A stretch of DNA of 64,000 nucleotides, taken from contig NZ_LDJH01000005.1 in the NCBI RefSeq assembly GCF_001431525.1, forward strand, positions 124,001-188,000. The letters run 5' to 3'. Shown piece by piece: positions 46,313 through 59,309 of this stretch; within the stretch, counting starts at the first letter, position 1; the number at the start of each line of letters is the position of its first letter. Below the pieces are notes generated by a model. The model searched no databases. It had not been told where the DNA came from and saw only the letters and a list, made by a program, of their open reading frames with translations. The position numbers were made by a program, and so were the translations under genes. Origin of the DNA: Stenotrophomonas koreensis (GTDB taxonomy: Bacteria; Pseudomonadota; Gammaproteobacteria; Xanthomonadales; Xanthomonadaceae).

Positions 46313-47110
46313 ATGGCGGGCGAGGCTCTAACTCCAACCACGTACATCCAGCATCACTTGCAGAATCTGACCGCTCCGGTCGGTGAGGGCGGTGGTTTCT
46401 GGACGCTGCACGTAGATACCTTCCTGACCGCTGTGCTGATGGGTCTGGTGATGGTGGTCGCTTTCTGGCTGGCAACGCGCAAGGCCACCGCCGGTGTGCC
46501 GGGCAAGTGGCAGGCCTTCGTCGAGATCTGCCTGGAGTTTGTCGACAAGCAGGCCAAGGACACCTATCACGGCAAGAGCAAGCTGGTGACGCCGATCGCG
46601 ATCACCATCTTCTTCTGGATCCTGCTGATGAACCTGCTGAAGATGATTCCGGCAGACTTCTTCGCCATCCCGCTGGGCTGGATCGGGGTCAACTACTGGA
46701 AGCCGGTACCGACCGCCGACGTCAATGCCACCCTGGGCATGTCGATCAGCGTGTTCTTCCTGATGATTTTCTTTGCGCTGAAGTCCAAGGGCATCGGCGG
46801 TTTCGTGAAGGAATTCCTCACTGCGCCGTTCGGCAAGTGGATGATGCCCTTCAACCTGATCCTCAACATCGTCGAGTGGGCATCCAAGCCGATCTCGCTG
46901 GCGATGCGACTGTTCGGCAACATGTTCGGCGGCGAAATCGTCTTCCTGCTGATCTGGGTGCTGGGCGGTGCTGGTCTGTTCGGCGCTATCGCCGGCGGCG
47001 TATTCGGCCTCGGCTGGATGCTGTTCCACCTGCTGGTGATCCCGTTGCAGGCTTTCATTTTCATGATGTTGACCATCGTGTATCTGAGCCTGTCCGAAGA
47101 CAGCCACTAA
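46313..47110 (+). CDS. atpB: ATP synthase Fo subunit a
   Basis: The 265-residue proton-channel subunit. The essential Arg is in ISLAMRLFGNMFGGE, with the following helix ending HLLVIPLQAFIFMMLTIVYL that lines the exit half-channel. Five or six membrane helices; N-terminal TTYIQHHLQNL lies in the periplasm. It is 75 bases before atpE. Confidence 0.97.
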   Translation: MAGEALTPTTYIQHHLQNLTAPVGEGGGFWTLHVDTFLTAVLMGLVMVVAFWLATRKATAGVPGKWQAFVEICLEFVDKQAKDTYHGKSKLVTPIAITIFFWILLMNLLKMIPADFFAIPLGWIGVNYWKPVPTADVNATLGMSISVFFLMIFFALKSKGIGGFVKEFLTAPFGKWMMPFNLILNIVEWASKPISLAMRLFGNMFGGEIVFLLIWVLGGAGLFGAIAGGVFGLGWMLFHLLVIPLQAFIFMMLTIVYLSLSEDSH

Positions 47111-47161
47111 GCTTCACCGCTGCAATCAGTTTCACCCCTTCATCCGTTTCATCATCCTTAG

Positions 47162-47488
<327 letters not shown>

Positions 47489-47603
47489 TAGCCGGTTGAA
47501 GTGAGACGACCAGACGCTTTCACCGGCGTCTGGTCGCGGATGAAGGCTCGGACGCGCCGCATTGCGCGGCGCGGCCACCCTGCACCAGCGATTGAGCGAA
47601 CCC

Positions 47604-48074
47604 ATGAATATCAATTTCACCCTTATTGCGCAGGCTCTGGCCTTCGCTGCTCTGATCTGGATCATCGCGACCCTGATCTGGCCGCCGCTGTTGAATGCGA
47701 TCGAAGAGCGTCAGCAGAAGATTGCCGAGGGTCTGGCTGCCGCTGACAACAGCCGCAAGGCGTTGGCTGATGCCGAAGACAAGGTCAACGAAGCCCTCAA
47801 GGAAGCACGCGTCAAGGCCAACGAGATCATCGACCAGGCCAACGCGCGCGCCAACCAGATTGTGGAGTCGGCCAAGAACGAAGCCATCAGCGAAGCGACC
47901 CGTCAGAAGGAGCTTGCCCTGGCCGAGATTGATGCCGCTGCCAACCGTGCCCGCGAACAGCTGCGTACCCAGGTGTCGGCCCTGGCCGTTGCCGGTGCTG
48001 AAAAGCTGCTGCGCAAGGAAATCGATGCCAACGCCCACAAGGCGCTGCTCGACGAACTGGCTTCGGAGATTTAA
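47604..48074 (+). CDS. atpF: ATP synthase Fo subunit b
   Basis: The 156-residue peripheral stalk subunit: one N-terminal membrane helix ([20 protein letters not shown]) followed by a long charged helix that dimerises as a right-handed coiled coil to the end. ATG 47604 gives the usual MNIN start; the open frame reaches back to 47562. Three bases separate it from atpH. Confidence 0.96.
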   Translation: MNINFTLIAQALAFAALIWIIATLIWPPLLNAIEERQQKIAEGLAAADNSRKALADAEDKVNEALKEARVKANEIIDQANARANQIVESAKNEAISEATRQKELALAEIDAAANRAREQLRTQVSALAVAGAEKLLRKEIDANAHKALLDELASEI

Positions 48075-48077
48075 ACG

Positions 48078-48605
48078 ATGAGCCAGGCCCTCACGCTTGC
48101 CCGTCCGTACGCCCGCGCCGCGTTTGCGATCGCCCGTGAGGCAGGCTCCTTCGCGTCGTGGTCCGACGCGCTGGCCTTCTCTGCCCGGGTAGCTACCGAC
48201 CCGGGCGTGGCCGCCCTGCTGGGCAACCCCAACCTCGGGCGTGCCGAAGCGGTTTCCCTGTTGATGCCCGATTCGGCCGATGCCGCTTTCGGTCGTTTTC
48301 TGGAGCTGCTGGCCGACGCCCGTCGCCTGTCGACCCTGCCGGAAATCTCCGGTCTGTTCGAAGCGCTGCGCGCTGAAGAAGAGAAGGTGGTCAAGGCGCA
48401 TGTGACCTCGGCTGCCGAACTGTCGGCTGACGAGATCGAAAAGCTTGCCGTGTCACTGCGCAAGCGCTTCGGCCGCGAGGTCGAGATCACCACGGCTGTT
48501 GATGCCTCGCTGATCGGCGGTGCCGTCATCGATGCTGGCGATGTGGTGATTGATGGCTCCCTGAAGGGCAAGCTGTCGCGCCTGCAGACTGCGCTCGCCC
48601 ACTGA
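48078..48605 (+). CDS. atpH: ATP synthase F1 subunit delta
   Basis: A 175-residue cytosolic protein that links the top of F1 to subunit b. LARPYARAAFAIAREAGS at the N-terminus and the C-terminal GGAVIDAGDVVIDGSLKGKL are the family signatures. It follows atpF by three bases. Confidence 0.96.
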   Translation: MSQALTLARPYARAAFAIAREAGSFASWSDALAFSARVATDPGVAALLGNPNLGRAEAVSLLMPDSADAAFGRFLELLADARRLSTLPEISGLFEALRAEEEKVVKAHVTSAAELSADEIEKLAVSLRKRFGREVEITTAVDASLIGGAVIDAGDVVIDGSLKGKLSRLQTALAH

Positions 48606-48650
48606 ATTCATTTGAACGTCCGGCCTGATCGCCGGCACTAGGACTTGACG

Positions 48651-50198
48651 ATGGCTACCACGCTCAACCCCTCCGAAATCAGCGAACTGATCAAGCACCG
48701 CATCGAGAAGGTCGCGCTGTCCGCAGAATCGCGCAACGAAGGCACCGTCACCTCGGTGTCCGACGGCATCGTGCGCATCTACGGCCTGGCCGACGTGATG
48801 CAGGGCGAAATGATCGAACTGCCGAACAACACCTTTGCGCTGGCGCTGAACCTGGAGCGCGACTCGGTCGGCGCCGTGGTCCTGGGTGACTACGAGCACC
48901 TGCGCGAAGGCGACGTGGCCAAGACCACCGGCCGCATCCTGGAAGTTCCGGTCGGTCCGGAAATGCTGGGTCGCGTCGTCAACGCCCTGGGCGAGCCGAT
49001 CGACGGCAAGGGCCCGCTGGGCACCTCGCTGACCGCTCCGGTGGAGCGCGTTGCTCCGGGCGTGATCTGGCGCAAGTCGGTCGACCAGCCGGTGCAGACC
49101 GGTTACAAGTCGGTCGACGCGATGATCCCGATCGGCCGTGGCCAGCGTGAGCTGATCATCGGTGACCGCCAGACCGGCAAGACCGCGATGGCCATCGATG
49201 CGGTGATCAACCAGAAGAACACCGGCATCAAGTGCGTGTACGTGGCGATCGGCCAGAAGGCTTCGACCGTTGCCAACATCGTGCGCAAGCTGGAAGAGAA
49301 TGGCGCCCTGGCCCACACCGTGGTGGTGGCGGCTACCGCCTCTGAATCGGCTGCGATGCAGTACATCAGCGCCTACTCCGGTTGCACCATGGGCGAGTAC
49401 TTCATGGACCGTGGCCAGGACGCGCTGATCGTGTACGACGACCTGTCCAAGCAGGCCGTTGCCTACCGCCAGATCTCGCTGCTGCTCAAGCGCCCGCCGG
49501 GCCGCGAAGCCTACCCGGGTGACGTGTTCTACCTGCACTCCCGCCTGCTGGAACGTGCTGCCCGCGTCTCGGAAGAGTACGTGGAGCAGTTCACCAAGGG
49601 TGAAGTGAAGGGCAAGACCGGTTCGCTGACCGCACTGCCGATCATCGAAACCCAGGCCGGCGACGTGTCCGCCTTCGTGCCGACCAACGTGATCTCGATC
49701 ACCGACGGCCAGATCTTCCTGGAAACCGACCTGTTCAACGCCGGCATCCGCCCGGCCGTGAACGCCGGTATCTCGGTGTCGCGCGTCGGTGGTGCGGCCC
49801 AGACCAAGATCATCAAGAAGCTGTCCGGCGGCATCCGTATCTCGCTGGCGCAGTACCGTGAGCTGGCTGCCTTCGCGCAGTTCGCCTCGGACCTGGACGA
49901 AGCCACCCGCAAGCAGCTGGAGCGCGGTCAGCGCGTGACCGAGCTGATGAAGCAGAAGCAGTACGCTCCGATGTCCATCGCCGACCAGGCGCTGTCCATC
50001 TACGCTGTCAACGAAGGCTTCCTGGACGACGTCCCGGTCAACAAGCTGCTGGCCTTCGAAGCCGGTCTGCATGCCCACTTTGCCAATACCCAGGGCGAGC
50101 TGGTCAGCAAGATCAACGCCACCGGTGGCTGGAACGACGAGATCGAGGCTGCCTTCAAGAAGGGCATTGCCGAGTTCAAGACCACCGGCAGCTGGTAA
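48651..50198 (+). CDS. atpA: ATP synthase F1 subunit alpha
   Basis: The 515-residue non-catalytic nucleotide-binding subunit. P-loop GDRQTGKTA, the arginine-finger region [13 protein letters not shown] and the membrane-proximal N-terminus [16 protein letters not shown] are all intact. ATG 48651 was preferred to an in-frame TTG six bases upstream. 45 bases after atpH. Confidence 0.97.
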   Translation: MATTLNPSEISELIKHRIEKVALSAESRNEGTVTSVSDGIVRIYGLADVMQGEMIELPNNTFALALNLERDSVGAVVLGDYEHLREGDVAKTTGRILEVPVGPEMLGRVVNALGEPIDGKGPLGTSLTAPVERVAPGVIWRKSVDQPVQTGYKSVDAMIPIGRGQRELIIGDRQTGKTAMAIDAVINQKNTGIKCVYVAIGQKASTVANIVRKLEENGALAHTVVVAATASESAAMQYISAYSGCTMGEYFMDRGQDALIVYDDLSKQAVAYRQISLLLKRPPGREAYPGDVFYLHSRLLERAARVSEEYVEQFTKGEVKGKTGSLTALPIIETQAGDVSAFVPTNVISITDGQIFLETDLFNAGIRPAVNAGISVSRVGGAAQTKIIKKLSGGIRISLAQYRELAAFAQFASDLDEATRKQLERGQRVTELMKQKQYAPMSIADQALSIYAVNEGFLDDVPVNKLLAFEAGLHAHFANTQGELVSKINATGGWNDEIEAAFKKGIAEFKTTGSW

Positions 50199-50270
50199 CC
50201 GCACCAGCACTTCCGGAAGGGCTGGCCTGACCGGGCCAGCCCACAACCCAGTTAGCAAAGCGAGCGACAA

Positions 50271-52584
<2,314 letters not shown>

Positions 52585-52674
52585 GAGCACCTCCGGGACG
52601 GACCCCAGGTCCGTCCCGTCGGACAAGACCCTGTGGTGGGCGCTGCGCCCACCCAACCAGGCGAAGAGAGTTTC

Positions 52675-53097
52675 ATGAGCACGATCCGTTGCGACATCGT
52701 CAGTGCCGAACAGGAAATCTACAGCGGTCAGGCGACCCTGGTCGTTGCCACCGGTGAGCTGGGCGAACTGGGTATTGCCCCCAAGCATGCCCCGCTGATC
52801 ACCCGTCTGAAGCCGGGCAAGGTGGTGGTCACCACCGAATCGGGCCAGCAGCTGGATTTCGCCATCTCCGGTGGCATCCTGGAAGTGCAGCCGCAGGTCG
52901 TGACCGTGCTGGCTGACACCGCCATCCGCGCTGACGACATCGATGAAGCTGCCGTGCGCAAGGCCAAGGAAGAAGCCGAGCGCGTGCTGGCCGGCCGTGG
53001 CGAAGCCATGGAGCTGGCCGAGGCGCAGCAGAAGCTGGCTGAAATCACTGCCCAGCTGCAGGCACTTGAGCGTCTGCGGCGTAACCTCAAGCACTGA
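52675..53097 (+). CDS. atpC: ATP synthase F1 subunit epsilon
   Basis: A 140-residue protein: an N-terminal beta-sandwich ([42 protein letters not shown]) and a C-terminal pair of helices (from about 90) that can block rotation. ATG 52675 was chosen over the in-frame GTG at 52633, which adds a Pro-rich tail and has no family match. It ends the operon. Confidence 0.96.
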   Translation: MSTIRCDIVSAEQEIYSGQATLVVATGELGELGIAPKHAPLITRLKPGKVVVTTESGQQLDFAISGGILEVQPQVVTVLADTAIRADDIDEAAVRKAKEEAERVLAGRGEAMELAEAQQKLAEITAQLQALERLRRNLKH

Positions 53098-53120
53098 TCC
53101 TGCTGGTTGTTGCGCGCTTC

Positions 53121-53150
53121 AAAACGCCGGCATTGCCGGCGTTTTTTTTT
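53121..53150 (+). terminator. Intrinsic terminator of the atp operon
   Basis: AAAACGCCGGC, loop ATT, GCCGGCGTTTT within a run of nine T. A textbook terminator 24 bases after atpC. Confidence 0.95.
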
Positions 53151-53273
53151 CCCTCAGCCAGGCCTGCCCGGCGCAAGCGGGCGCTCACGGCGCGGTAACC
53201 GCTGGCGTGTCGGCGGCCGCGGCCACATCGCCCGGGTGCCATGGCCCGGGCCGACCCAATGCAAAGGATAGGC

Positions 53274-54470
53274 ATGACTGTTAGCAATGCCCGCGCCAGC
53301 AAGGCGTACTGGTGGATGGCCGCGGCCATCGTGGTGATGGCCCTGAACCTGCGCCCGATCCTGGCGGCCACCGGCCCGCTGCTGGACATCATCCAGCAGG
53401 CCACCGGCCTGACCGATGCCCAGGCCGGGCTGATGACCACCCTGCCGATCTTCGTGATGGGCCTGTGCGCACTGGCCGCCGGGCCGTTGCAACGCTGGCC
53501 CGGCACCCGTCGGGGCATTGCCGCCGGTGGCCTGGTGATTGCCCTGGCCTGCGCGCTGCGGATGGTCTGGCCCAGCGCCGGTACCCTGCTGCTCACTGCG
53601 GTGGCCAGTGGTGTCGGCATTGCCCTGGTCCAGGCGCTGATGCCGGCCTTCATCAAGGCCCGCGCCGGGGCACGCGCCGGCAGTCTGATGGGGCTGTATT
53701 CGACCGGGATCATGGGCGGCGCGGCGTTTGCCGCGGCGCTGAGTCCCGCTGTGGCCGAGCACTGGGGCTGGGCGCCGGCCCAGGCGCTGTGGGCGCTGCC
53801 GGCGCTGCTGGCGGTGGCGCTGTGGCTGGCCTGCTGTGGCCCCGGGCCTGCGGCGGCGACGCAGCCGGCGCCCGGCAGCGGTGATGCGGCCATGGCGGTA
53901 TGGCGCAGCCGGCGTGCCTGGCTGCTGATGCTGTTCTTCGGCATCGGCACCGGTGCCTACACCCTGGTGCTGGCCTGGCTGGCGCCGTACTACCTGCAGC
54001 TGGGCTGGAGTGCCCGGGCCAGTGGCGGGCTGCTGGCGGCGATCAGTGTCGGCGAGGTCATCGCCGGCCTGCTGGTATCGCTGCTGGTACACCGTTTCCC
54101 CGACCGCCGGGTGCTGCTGCTGGTGGTGCTGGGCCTGGTCGCGCTGGCCCTGGCCGGGTTGCTGCTGGCCCCGCAGGCGCTGGTGCTGCCGATCACCGTG
54201 TGCCTGTCGCTGGGGATCGGCGCTCTGTTTCCGCTGACCCTGATCGTGACCCTGGACCATGCCCGCAGCGCCACCCATGCCGGGGCCCTGCTCGGCTTCG
54301 TGCAGGGCGGTGGCTACATGCTCTCCAGCCTGATGCCGCTGGTCGCTGGCGCACTGCGCAGCCAGGGCCACAGCCTGGCGCTGGCCTGGGCGATCATGCT
54401 GGCCTGCTGCGTCGTGCTGGCAGCAATGGCCTGGCGGTTTGCGCCGCTGCCGGCTACCCACCAGGCCTGA
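53274..54470 (+). CDS. MFS transporter, CynX/NimT family
   Basis: A 398-residue major-facilitator protein with 12 hydrophobic segments. ALNLRPILAATGPLLDIIQ after the first helix is characteristic of the CynX (cyanate) and NimT (2-nitroimidazole) group; RFPDRRVLLLVVLG marks the mid-protein loop repeat. ATG 53274 follows AAAGGATAGG; an upstream in-frame ATG at 53241 is possible. The substrate is unknown; no cyanase gene is in the window. It stands between the atp terminator and a convergent GtrA-like gene. Confidence 0.85.
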   Translation: MTVSNARASKAYWWMAAAIVVMALNLRPILAATGPLLDIIQQATGLTDAQAGLMTTLPIFVMGLCALAAGPLQRWPGTRRGIAAGGLVIALACALRMVWPSAGTLLLTAVASGVGIALVQALMPAFIKARAGARAGSLMGLYSTGIMGGAAFAAALSPAVAEHWGWAPAQALWALPALLAVALWLACCGPGPAAATQPAPGSGDAAMAVWRSRRAWLLMLFFGIGTGAYTLVLAWLAPYYLQLGWSARASGGLLAAISVGEVIAGLLVSLLVHRFPDRRVLLLVVLGLVALALAGLLLAPQALVLPITVCLSLGIGALFPLTLIVTLDHARSATHAGALLGFVQGGGYMLSSLMPLVAGALRSQGHSLALAWAIMLACCVVLAAMAWRFAPLPATHQA

Positions 54471-54485
54471 ACCGGGCAGGGCGGC

Positions 54486-54872
54486 TCAGGGGCGGTAGAT
54501 CCAGTGGCGGGCGGCCAGGAAACCGGCCGCGGCCATGCCGGCATCCACGGCTGGCTTGAACAGCCAGCTGGCCTGCAGCCCGAAGCGATGGTCGATGGCG
54601 GCCAGCAGCAGGGCACTGCACCCGGTGGCCAGCAGCCAGAAGCCGATGAAGCGGGCCAGGCTGGCCCCATGCAGCACCGGCTGCACCCCGCTGGCGAAGG
54701 TATAACGGCCATTGAGCCAGTAACCGAGCATCGCGCCGCTGATCCGTCCGCAGACCGTGGCCAGTGCCACCGCCAGCCCGAGCGAGCTCAGGCCGATCAT
54801 CACTGCGCTGTCGATCAACCACTGCAGGGCGCCGATGCCGGCATAGGCGAGCAGTTGACGTGACAGGGTCAC
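54486..54872 (-). CDS. GtrA-like four-helix membrane protein
   Basis: A 128-residue protein with four membrane helices of the GtrA family (LAYAGIGALQWLIDSAVMIG; GRISGAMLGYWLNGRYTFAS; ARFIGFWLLATGCSALLLA; MAAAGFLAARHWIYRP). Such proteins help flip or transfer polyprenyl-linked sugars for cell-surface glycans. GTG 54872 is chosen because GGAG lies six bases before it and the product begins MTLSRQLL as in the family; ATG 54896 has no ribosome-binding site. It is divergent from glmU, which makes UDP-GlcNAc. Confidence 0.78.
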   Translation of the reverse strand: MTLSRQLLAYAGIGALQWLIDSAVMIGLSSLGLAVALATVCGRISGAMLGYWLNGRYTFASGVQPVLHGASLARFIGFWLLATGCSALLLAAIDHRFGLQASWLFKPAVDAGMAAAGFLAARHWIYRP

Positions 54873-54914
54873 CGTGGACTCCGTACGTGCCCGCATGCGC
54901 TGCCGGGCTGCGGG

Positions 54915-54920
54915 TAGAAT
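54915..54920 (+). promoter_or_regulatory. -10 element of glmU
   Basis: TAGAAT with GGG before it, 30 bases upstream of the glmU ATG. A transcript from about 54927 would have a short leader. The -35 is not clear. Confidence 0.45.
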
Positions 54921-54950
54921 GGCGGCCTGTCCACTGGTTCGTAACGTCTC

Positions 54951-56321
54951 ATGAGCGCATCGCTGCACATCATCATTCTCGCTGCCGGCGAGGGCAAGCG
55001 CATGAAGTCCTCCCTGCCCAAGGTGCTGCAGCCGGTTGCCGGTGTGCCGATGCTGGGCCATGTCATCGCGGCCGCCCGGGCGCTGGCGCCGGCGGCGATC
55101 CATGTGGTCTACGGCCATGGTGGCGAGCAGGTACGCCGTGCCTTTGCCGACCAGGCGGACCTGCACTGGAGCGAGCAGCGCGAACGCCTGGGCACCGGCC
55201 ACGCGGTGGCCCAGGCCATGCCGCAGGTACCCGATGATGCGCGCGTGCTGGTGCTCTACGGCGATGTGCCGCTGATCCGCAGCCAGACCCTGGGTCAGCT
55301 GCTGGCGGCCAGGGACAAGCTGGCGGTGCTGGCCGCCGAACTGGCCGACCCCACTGGCTATGGCCGGATCGTGCGCGATACCCAGGGCAAGGTCGCCATG
55401 ATCGTCGAGCAGAAGGATGCCACCGATGAACAGCGCCAGCTGGGCACGGTCAATACCGGCATCATCGCTGCCGATGCGGCCGATCTGCGCCGCTGGTTGT
55501 CCGGGCTGTCCAACACCAATGCCCAGGGCGAGTATTACCTGACCGATGTGTTTGCCGCTGCTGCTGCCGAATATGCACCGGCCGAACTGGTGGTGGTTGC
55601 TGATGCCCAGGAAACCGAAGGCGCCAATGACCCGTGGCAGCTGAGCCAGCTCGAGCGTGCGTACCAGCTGCGCGCGGTGCAGCAGCTGTGTGTGGACGGG
55701 GCGCGGGTACTGGATCCGGCCCGGGTGGATATCCGTGGCACGGTGCGGGTGGGACGCGACGTCCAGGTCGATGTCAACGTGGTGTTTGAAGGTGAGGTCG
55801 AGCTTGGCGACGGGGTGCAGGTCGGCCCGTTCTGCCGGCTCAAGGACGTGCGCCTGGCTGCGGGCACGATCGTGCGTGCGCACTGCGACCTGGAAGGGGC
55901 GGTGACCGAAGGAGCGGTGCAGATCGGCCCGTTCGCCCGCCTGCGTCAGGGTACGGTGCTGGCCGATGGCGTGCACATCGGCAACTTCGTCGAAACCAAG
56001 AACACGGTGATGGGGCAGGGCAGCAAGGCCAACCATCTGACCTACCTGGGCGATGCCCGGATCGGCAGCCGCAGCAACATCGGTGCCGGCACCATCACCT
56101 GCAACTACGACGGGGTCAACAAGTCGATCACCCAGATCGGCGACAACGCCTTCATCGGCTCCAATTCCTCGCTGGTGGCACCGTTGACCATTGGCAGTGG
56201 TGCCACCATCGGCGCCGGCTCGGTCATCACCAAACCGGCTGCTGCCGACAAGCTGACCGTTGCACGCGCCAGCCAGGCCACCATTGACGGCTGGCAACGG
56301 CCGCAGAAACGCGGCAGCTGA
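54951..56321 (+). CDS. glmU: Bifunctional GlmU: glucosamine-1-P acetyltransferase / UDP-GlcNAc pyrophosphorylase
   Basis: Makes UDP-N-acetylglucosamine for peptidoglycan and LPS in two steps. The 456-residue protein has the uridyltransferase domain first ([27 protein letters not shown]) and then the left-handed beta-helix acetyltransferase (hexapeptide repeats; [33 protein letters not shown]). In Xanthomonadaceae as elsewhere glmU often lies next to the atp operon. Confidence 0.97.
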   Translation: MSASLHIIILAAGEGKRMKSSLPKVLQPVAGVPMLGHVIAAARALAPAAIHVVYGHGGEQVRRAFADQADLHWSEQRERLGTGHAVAQAMPQVPDDARVLVLYGDVPLIRSQTLGQLLAARDKLAVLAAELADPTGYGRIVRDTQGKVAMIVEQKDATDEQRQLGTVNTGIIAADAADLRRWLSGLSNTNAQGEYYLTDVFAAAAAEYAPAELVVVADAQETEGANDPWQLSQLERAYQLRAVQQLCVDGARVLDPARVDIRGTVRVGRDVQVDVNVVFEGEVELGDGVQVGPFCRLKDVRLAAGTIVRAHCDLEGAVTEGAVQIGPFARLRQGTVLADGVHIGNFVETKNTVMGQGSKANHLTYLGDARIGSRSNIGAGTITCNYDGVNKSITQIGDNAFIGSNSSLVAPLTIGSGATIGAGSVITKPAAADKLTVARASQATIDGWQRPQKRGS

Positions 56322-56328
56322 GCGGCGC

Positions 56329-56353
56329 GCTGCCGGCCACTCAGGCCGGCAGC
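56329..56353. terminator. Hairpin between glmU and histidine kinase gene
   Basis: GCTGCCGGCC, loop ACTCA, GGCCGGCAGC: a perfect 10-bp stem. The stop codon of the kinase (TGA on the minus strand) lies in the loop. There is no T tract, so it may rather stabilise RNA ends. Confidence 0.5.
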
Positions 56354-57663
56354 AGCACGCTGACGCACAGGCCACCTTCGGCGCGGTTGTTCAGTGCGAT
56401 ACGTCCGCCGTGGGCCTCGATGATCTCGCGCACCAGTGCCAGCCCCAGGCCGGTGCCGTTGCGCTTGGTCGAATAGAACGGCAGCAATGCGTTGTGCAGC
56501 ACGGCCTCGTTCATGCCGCTGCCGTTGTCCAGCACCTCCAGCCGGATCCAGCCCGCCTGCGCGCCGATCCGCAGCTCGACCTGCGCGTGGCCATCGGCGA
56601 CGGCTTCGTGGGCATTCTTGAGCAGGTTCAACAGCGCCTGTGACAGCTGCCCCGGATCGGCGCGGCTGGTCAGGCTGCGCGCCGGCAGCTGGCAGGCAAA
56701 GCCGATCTGCTGCTGCAGGCCGGTCAGGTAATCGGCCCAGTGGATGGTCTGCAGCTGCGGCGCGGGCAGTTTGGCAAAGCGCGCATAGCCGCGGATGAAA
56801 CCTTCCAGGTGGCGGGCCCGCTCCTCGATGATGGCCAGCACTTCGGGCAGGCGTTCGGCCTTGCCGCGGCGGACCAGTTCGGCACCGGAATGGGCCAGCG
56901 AGGCAATCGGTGCCAGCGCATTGTTGAGCTCGTGGCTGATCACGCGGATGACCTTTTTCCAGGTCAGCACTTCCTGGCGGCGCAGTTCATGGGTCAGCAG
57001 GCGCAGCAGGATCAACTGGTGCGGGCGGCCATTGAGCTGGAAGCTGCGCCGCGACAGGTGGTACAGCTCTTCCTCGTCGCTGTCGGCATCGGGCACGGCA
57101 AACACGCTGTCGCCATCGTTGTCCAATGCCACCTGCAGCGGGTCGGGCAGGCTGGCGATAAGCGTGGCAAGCCGCTGTCCTTCCAGTTTCCAGCCACCGT
57201 GCAGCAGTTTGCGTGCCGCCAGGTTGGAAAACACCACCCGCTGCTCGCCGTCGCCACCGCCGGCAATCAGCAGCATCGCCACCGGCGTGTTCTGCAGCAT
57301 GGTGTCCAGCAGCAGCTCGCGCTGTACCAGGTCCTGCCGTTGTTGCCGCAGCACCTGGCCCAGTTGCTGATGGGCATCGACCAGCTCACCGACTTCGCCC
57401 TGGCCTTGCCAATGCACGCCGACATTGAATTCGCCATCGCGGTAGCTGGCGGTGAGCCCGGCCAGTGCCCGCAACAGCGAGCGCAACGGGGCGGTGGCGT
57501 GATGCACCGCCAGCCAGAGCACGAGCAGCAGCAACAGCCCGCCGAGGATGGCCGGGACCGGTTGATGCAGGCGTGGGCCCAGCCACCAGCAGATCAGGGC
57601 GGCAAACAGCAGGGCGGGCAACAGGCGCAGGAACAGGCGGTTGGTCAGCGACAACCGGCTCAT
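56341..57663 (-). CDS. Sensor histidine kinase, NtrY-like
   Basis: A 440-residue membrane kinase. Two membrane segments (about 10-28 and 38-54) with only a short periplasmic loop, a HAMP-like region (to about 115), a PAS-like domain (about 116-215) and the kinase core: H-box VISHELNNALAPI with His244, N-box LLNLLKNAHEA, G1 LDNGSGM and G2 GTGLGLALV. The small periplasmic part suggests it senses a signal in the membrane. ATG 57663 overlaps the stop of the response regulator gene, so they are co-translated. Confidence 0.9.
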   Translation of the reverse strand: MSRLSLTNRLFLRLLPALLFAALICWWLGPRLHQPVPAILGGLLLLLVLWLAVHHATAPLRSLLRALAGLTASYRDGEFNVGVHWQGQGEVGELVDAHQQLGQVLRQQRQDLVQRELLLDTMLQNTPVAMLLIAGGGDGEQRVVFSNLAARKLLHGGWKLEGQRLATLIASLPDPLQVALDNDGDSVFAVPDADSDEEELYHLSRRSFQLNGRPHQLILLRLLTHELRRQEVLTWKKVIRVISHELNNALAPIASLAHSGAELVRRGKAERLPEVLAIIEERARHLEGFIRGYARFAKLPAPQLQTIHWADYLTGLQQQIGFACQLPARSLTSRADPGQLSQALLNLLKNAHEAVADGHAQVELRIGAQAGWIRLEVLDNGSGMNEAVLHNALLPFYSTKRNGTGLGLALVREIIEAHGGRIALNNRAEGGLCVSVLLPA

Positions 57664-59003
57664 GGGCGGGCGATACCGTGGCGCTCCATGCGCCGGTACA
57701 GTGCCTGCCGGCTCAGGCCCAGTTCGGCAGCGGCCTGGCTGATGTTGCCGTCGGCATGGGTGAGCGCGGCGCTGATGCGCTCCCGGTCCGGCTCGGCCTG
57801 GCTGCTGGCAGGCAGATGGCTGCGGCCTGGCGCCGGCAGGGCCAGGTCGGCCGGCTCGATCCGCGCCTGACTGGCGAGCAGGCAGGCGCGGGCGATGACG
57901 TTGCGCAGCTCGCGTACGTTGCCCGGCCACGGGTAATGCCGCAGCGCACGGCTGGCGCCATCGCTGAGCTGGTGGGCGTCATCGAGGAAATGCCGGGCCA
58001 GCGGCAGGATGTCGTTGGGACGTTCGGCCAGTGCGGGCAGGTGCAGCTCGATGGTGTTGAGCCGGTAATACAGGTCTTCGCGAAAAGTTCCCTCGCGGAT
58101 CATGCCGGGCAGATCGGCATTGGTGGCACTGATCACGCGCACCGTGACCTGGCGCTCGCGGTTGCTGCCCAGGCGCGAGAAACGGCCGGTCTCCAGCACC
58201 CGCAGCAGCTTCATCTGCCCGGCCAGCGGCAGGTTGCCGATCTCGTCCAGGAACAGGGTGCCGCCATCGGCGGCTTCAAACTTGCCTTCGCGTGCCTTGT
58301 TGGCACCGGTATAGGCCCCGGCCTCGGCGCCGAACAGTTCGGCTTCGATCAACTCGGCCGGCAACGCGCCGCAGTTGACCGTGACCAGGGCCTGGCGGCG
58401 CTGCGGGCCATTGGCATGCAGGATCTGGGCGATGCGTTCCTTGCCACTGCCATTGGGGCCGGTGATCAATACCGGCAGCTCCGAGCGTGCCACCTGGCAG
58501 GCCATCTGCACCACGCGCACGCTGGCTGGATCGTGGAAGATCGCACCACACAGGTCAAAGCGCTGGGCCAGCGCTTCGCGTTCGCGCTGCTCGCGACGTT
58601 GCCGGCGGGCGAGCTCCTGGCGCGTCTCGGCCAGCTCCAGCAGGTTGTTGACCGTGGTCAGCAGCCGGCTGTCATCCCAGGGCTTGGCCAGGTAATCCGC
58701 TGCTCCGGCCTTGGCCAGGGCGACGGCTGCATCCAGGTGGGTCCAGGCGGTGAGCAGGATCACCGGCAGGTCCGGCCAGCCGCTGCGGATCTGGGCAAAC
58801 AGGGCTTCGCCCTCCTGGCCGGAGGTGGTATCAGCGCTGAAGTTCATGTCCTGGATGACCAGGTCCACTGACTGCGTGTTCAGTGCGGCAAGCCCTGCCT
58901 GCGGGCTGTCGGCATGCAGGCAGTCGATGTCATGCAGGGAAAACAGCACATCCAACGCGGCAGCCACGCTGGCGTTGTCATCGATGATCAGGATCTGGGG
59001 CAT
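57660..59003 (-). CDS. NtrC-type sigma-54 response regulator
   Basis: A 447-residue activator. Receiver domain with Asp8, Asp9, phospho-acceptor Asp52 and Lys107, then an AAA+ domain with Walker A GPNGSGK (182-188), the sigma-54 contact loop GAYTGA (229-234, a GAFTGA variant) and GTLFLDEIGNLPL, and a C-terminal Fis-type helix-turn-helix (ISQAAAELGLSRQALYRRM). The receiver has a short insert after Asp52 (SADTTSGQEGE). It probably drives the exporter operon upstream, which has a sigma-54 promoter. Confidence 0.93.
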   Translation of the reverse strand: MPQILIIDDNASVAAALDVLFSLHDIDCLHADSPQAGLAALNTQSVDLVIQDMNFSADTTSGQEGEALFAQIRSGWPDLPVILLTAWTHLDAAVALAKAGAADYLAKPWDDSRLLTTVNNLLELAETRQELARRQRREQREREALAQRFDLCGAIFHDPASVRVVQMACQVARSELPVLITGPNGSGKERIAQILHANGPQRRQALVTVNCGALPAELIEAELFGAEAGAYTGANKAREGKFEAADGGTLFLDEIGNLPLAGQMKLLRVLETGRFSRLGSNRERQVTVRVISATNADLPGMIREGTFREDLYYRLNTIELHLPALAERPNDILPLARHFLDDAHQLSDGASRALRHYPWPGNVRELRNVIARACLLASQARIEPADLALPAPGRSHLPASSQAEPDRERISAALTHADGNISQAAAELGLSRQALYRRMERHGIARP

Positions 59004-59309
59004 GGCGGCGGTGCTTGCAGTAAGGATGTGCTTGGATGTTCAGATTACCCCGCCATGGCCACGGCAGTGTGCCACGCCAGGACGTAGGGCCAGGTGTAGG
59101 CCGATCCGTGCCCGGGGCCATGGCGACAGGCGTACGGCGGACACGTTGGATGCAGCGATGGGCCGTTGCGCTGTGCGCGGACGTATTCATCAGCAATGGC
59201 CTGCAATCGGCCTGCATTGCCACGGCAAGTGCACGCGGTCCACCGCGTGCAACGCCGGGTGGCCGCTGCAGGCTGGCGCAGGAACACGCCAGCGCGCAGC
59301 AGCGGCCCA
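59004..59309. other. Intergenic region between ABC permease and response regulator genes
   Basis: About 306 bases without a supported gene. It holds a long dyad at 59230-59251 (TGCACGCGGT, CC, then its exact reverse complement), a single GTGTCCGC half-site of the 63985 palindrome (minus strand, near 59137-59144), and a TAATCT -10-like element about 50 bases before the regulator start. The dyad may be a terminator remnant or an operator. No GG-N10-GC sigma-54 promoter is present. Confidence 0.5.

Noticed and set aside
59082..59097. TGGCAC-like sigma-54 promoter before the response regulator gene
   Set aside because: The minus-strand TGGCACACTGCCGTGG lacks GC ten bases after GG, so the essential spacing fails.
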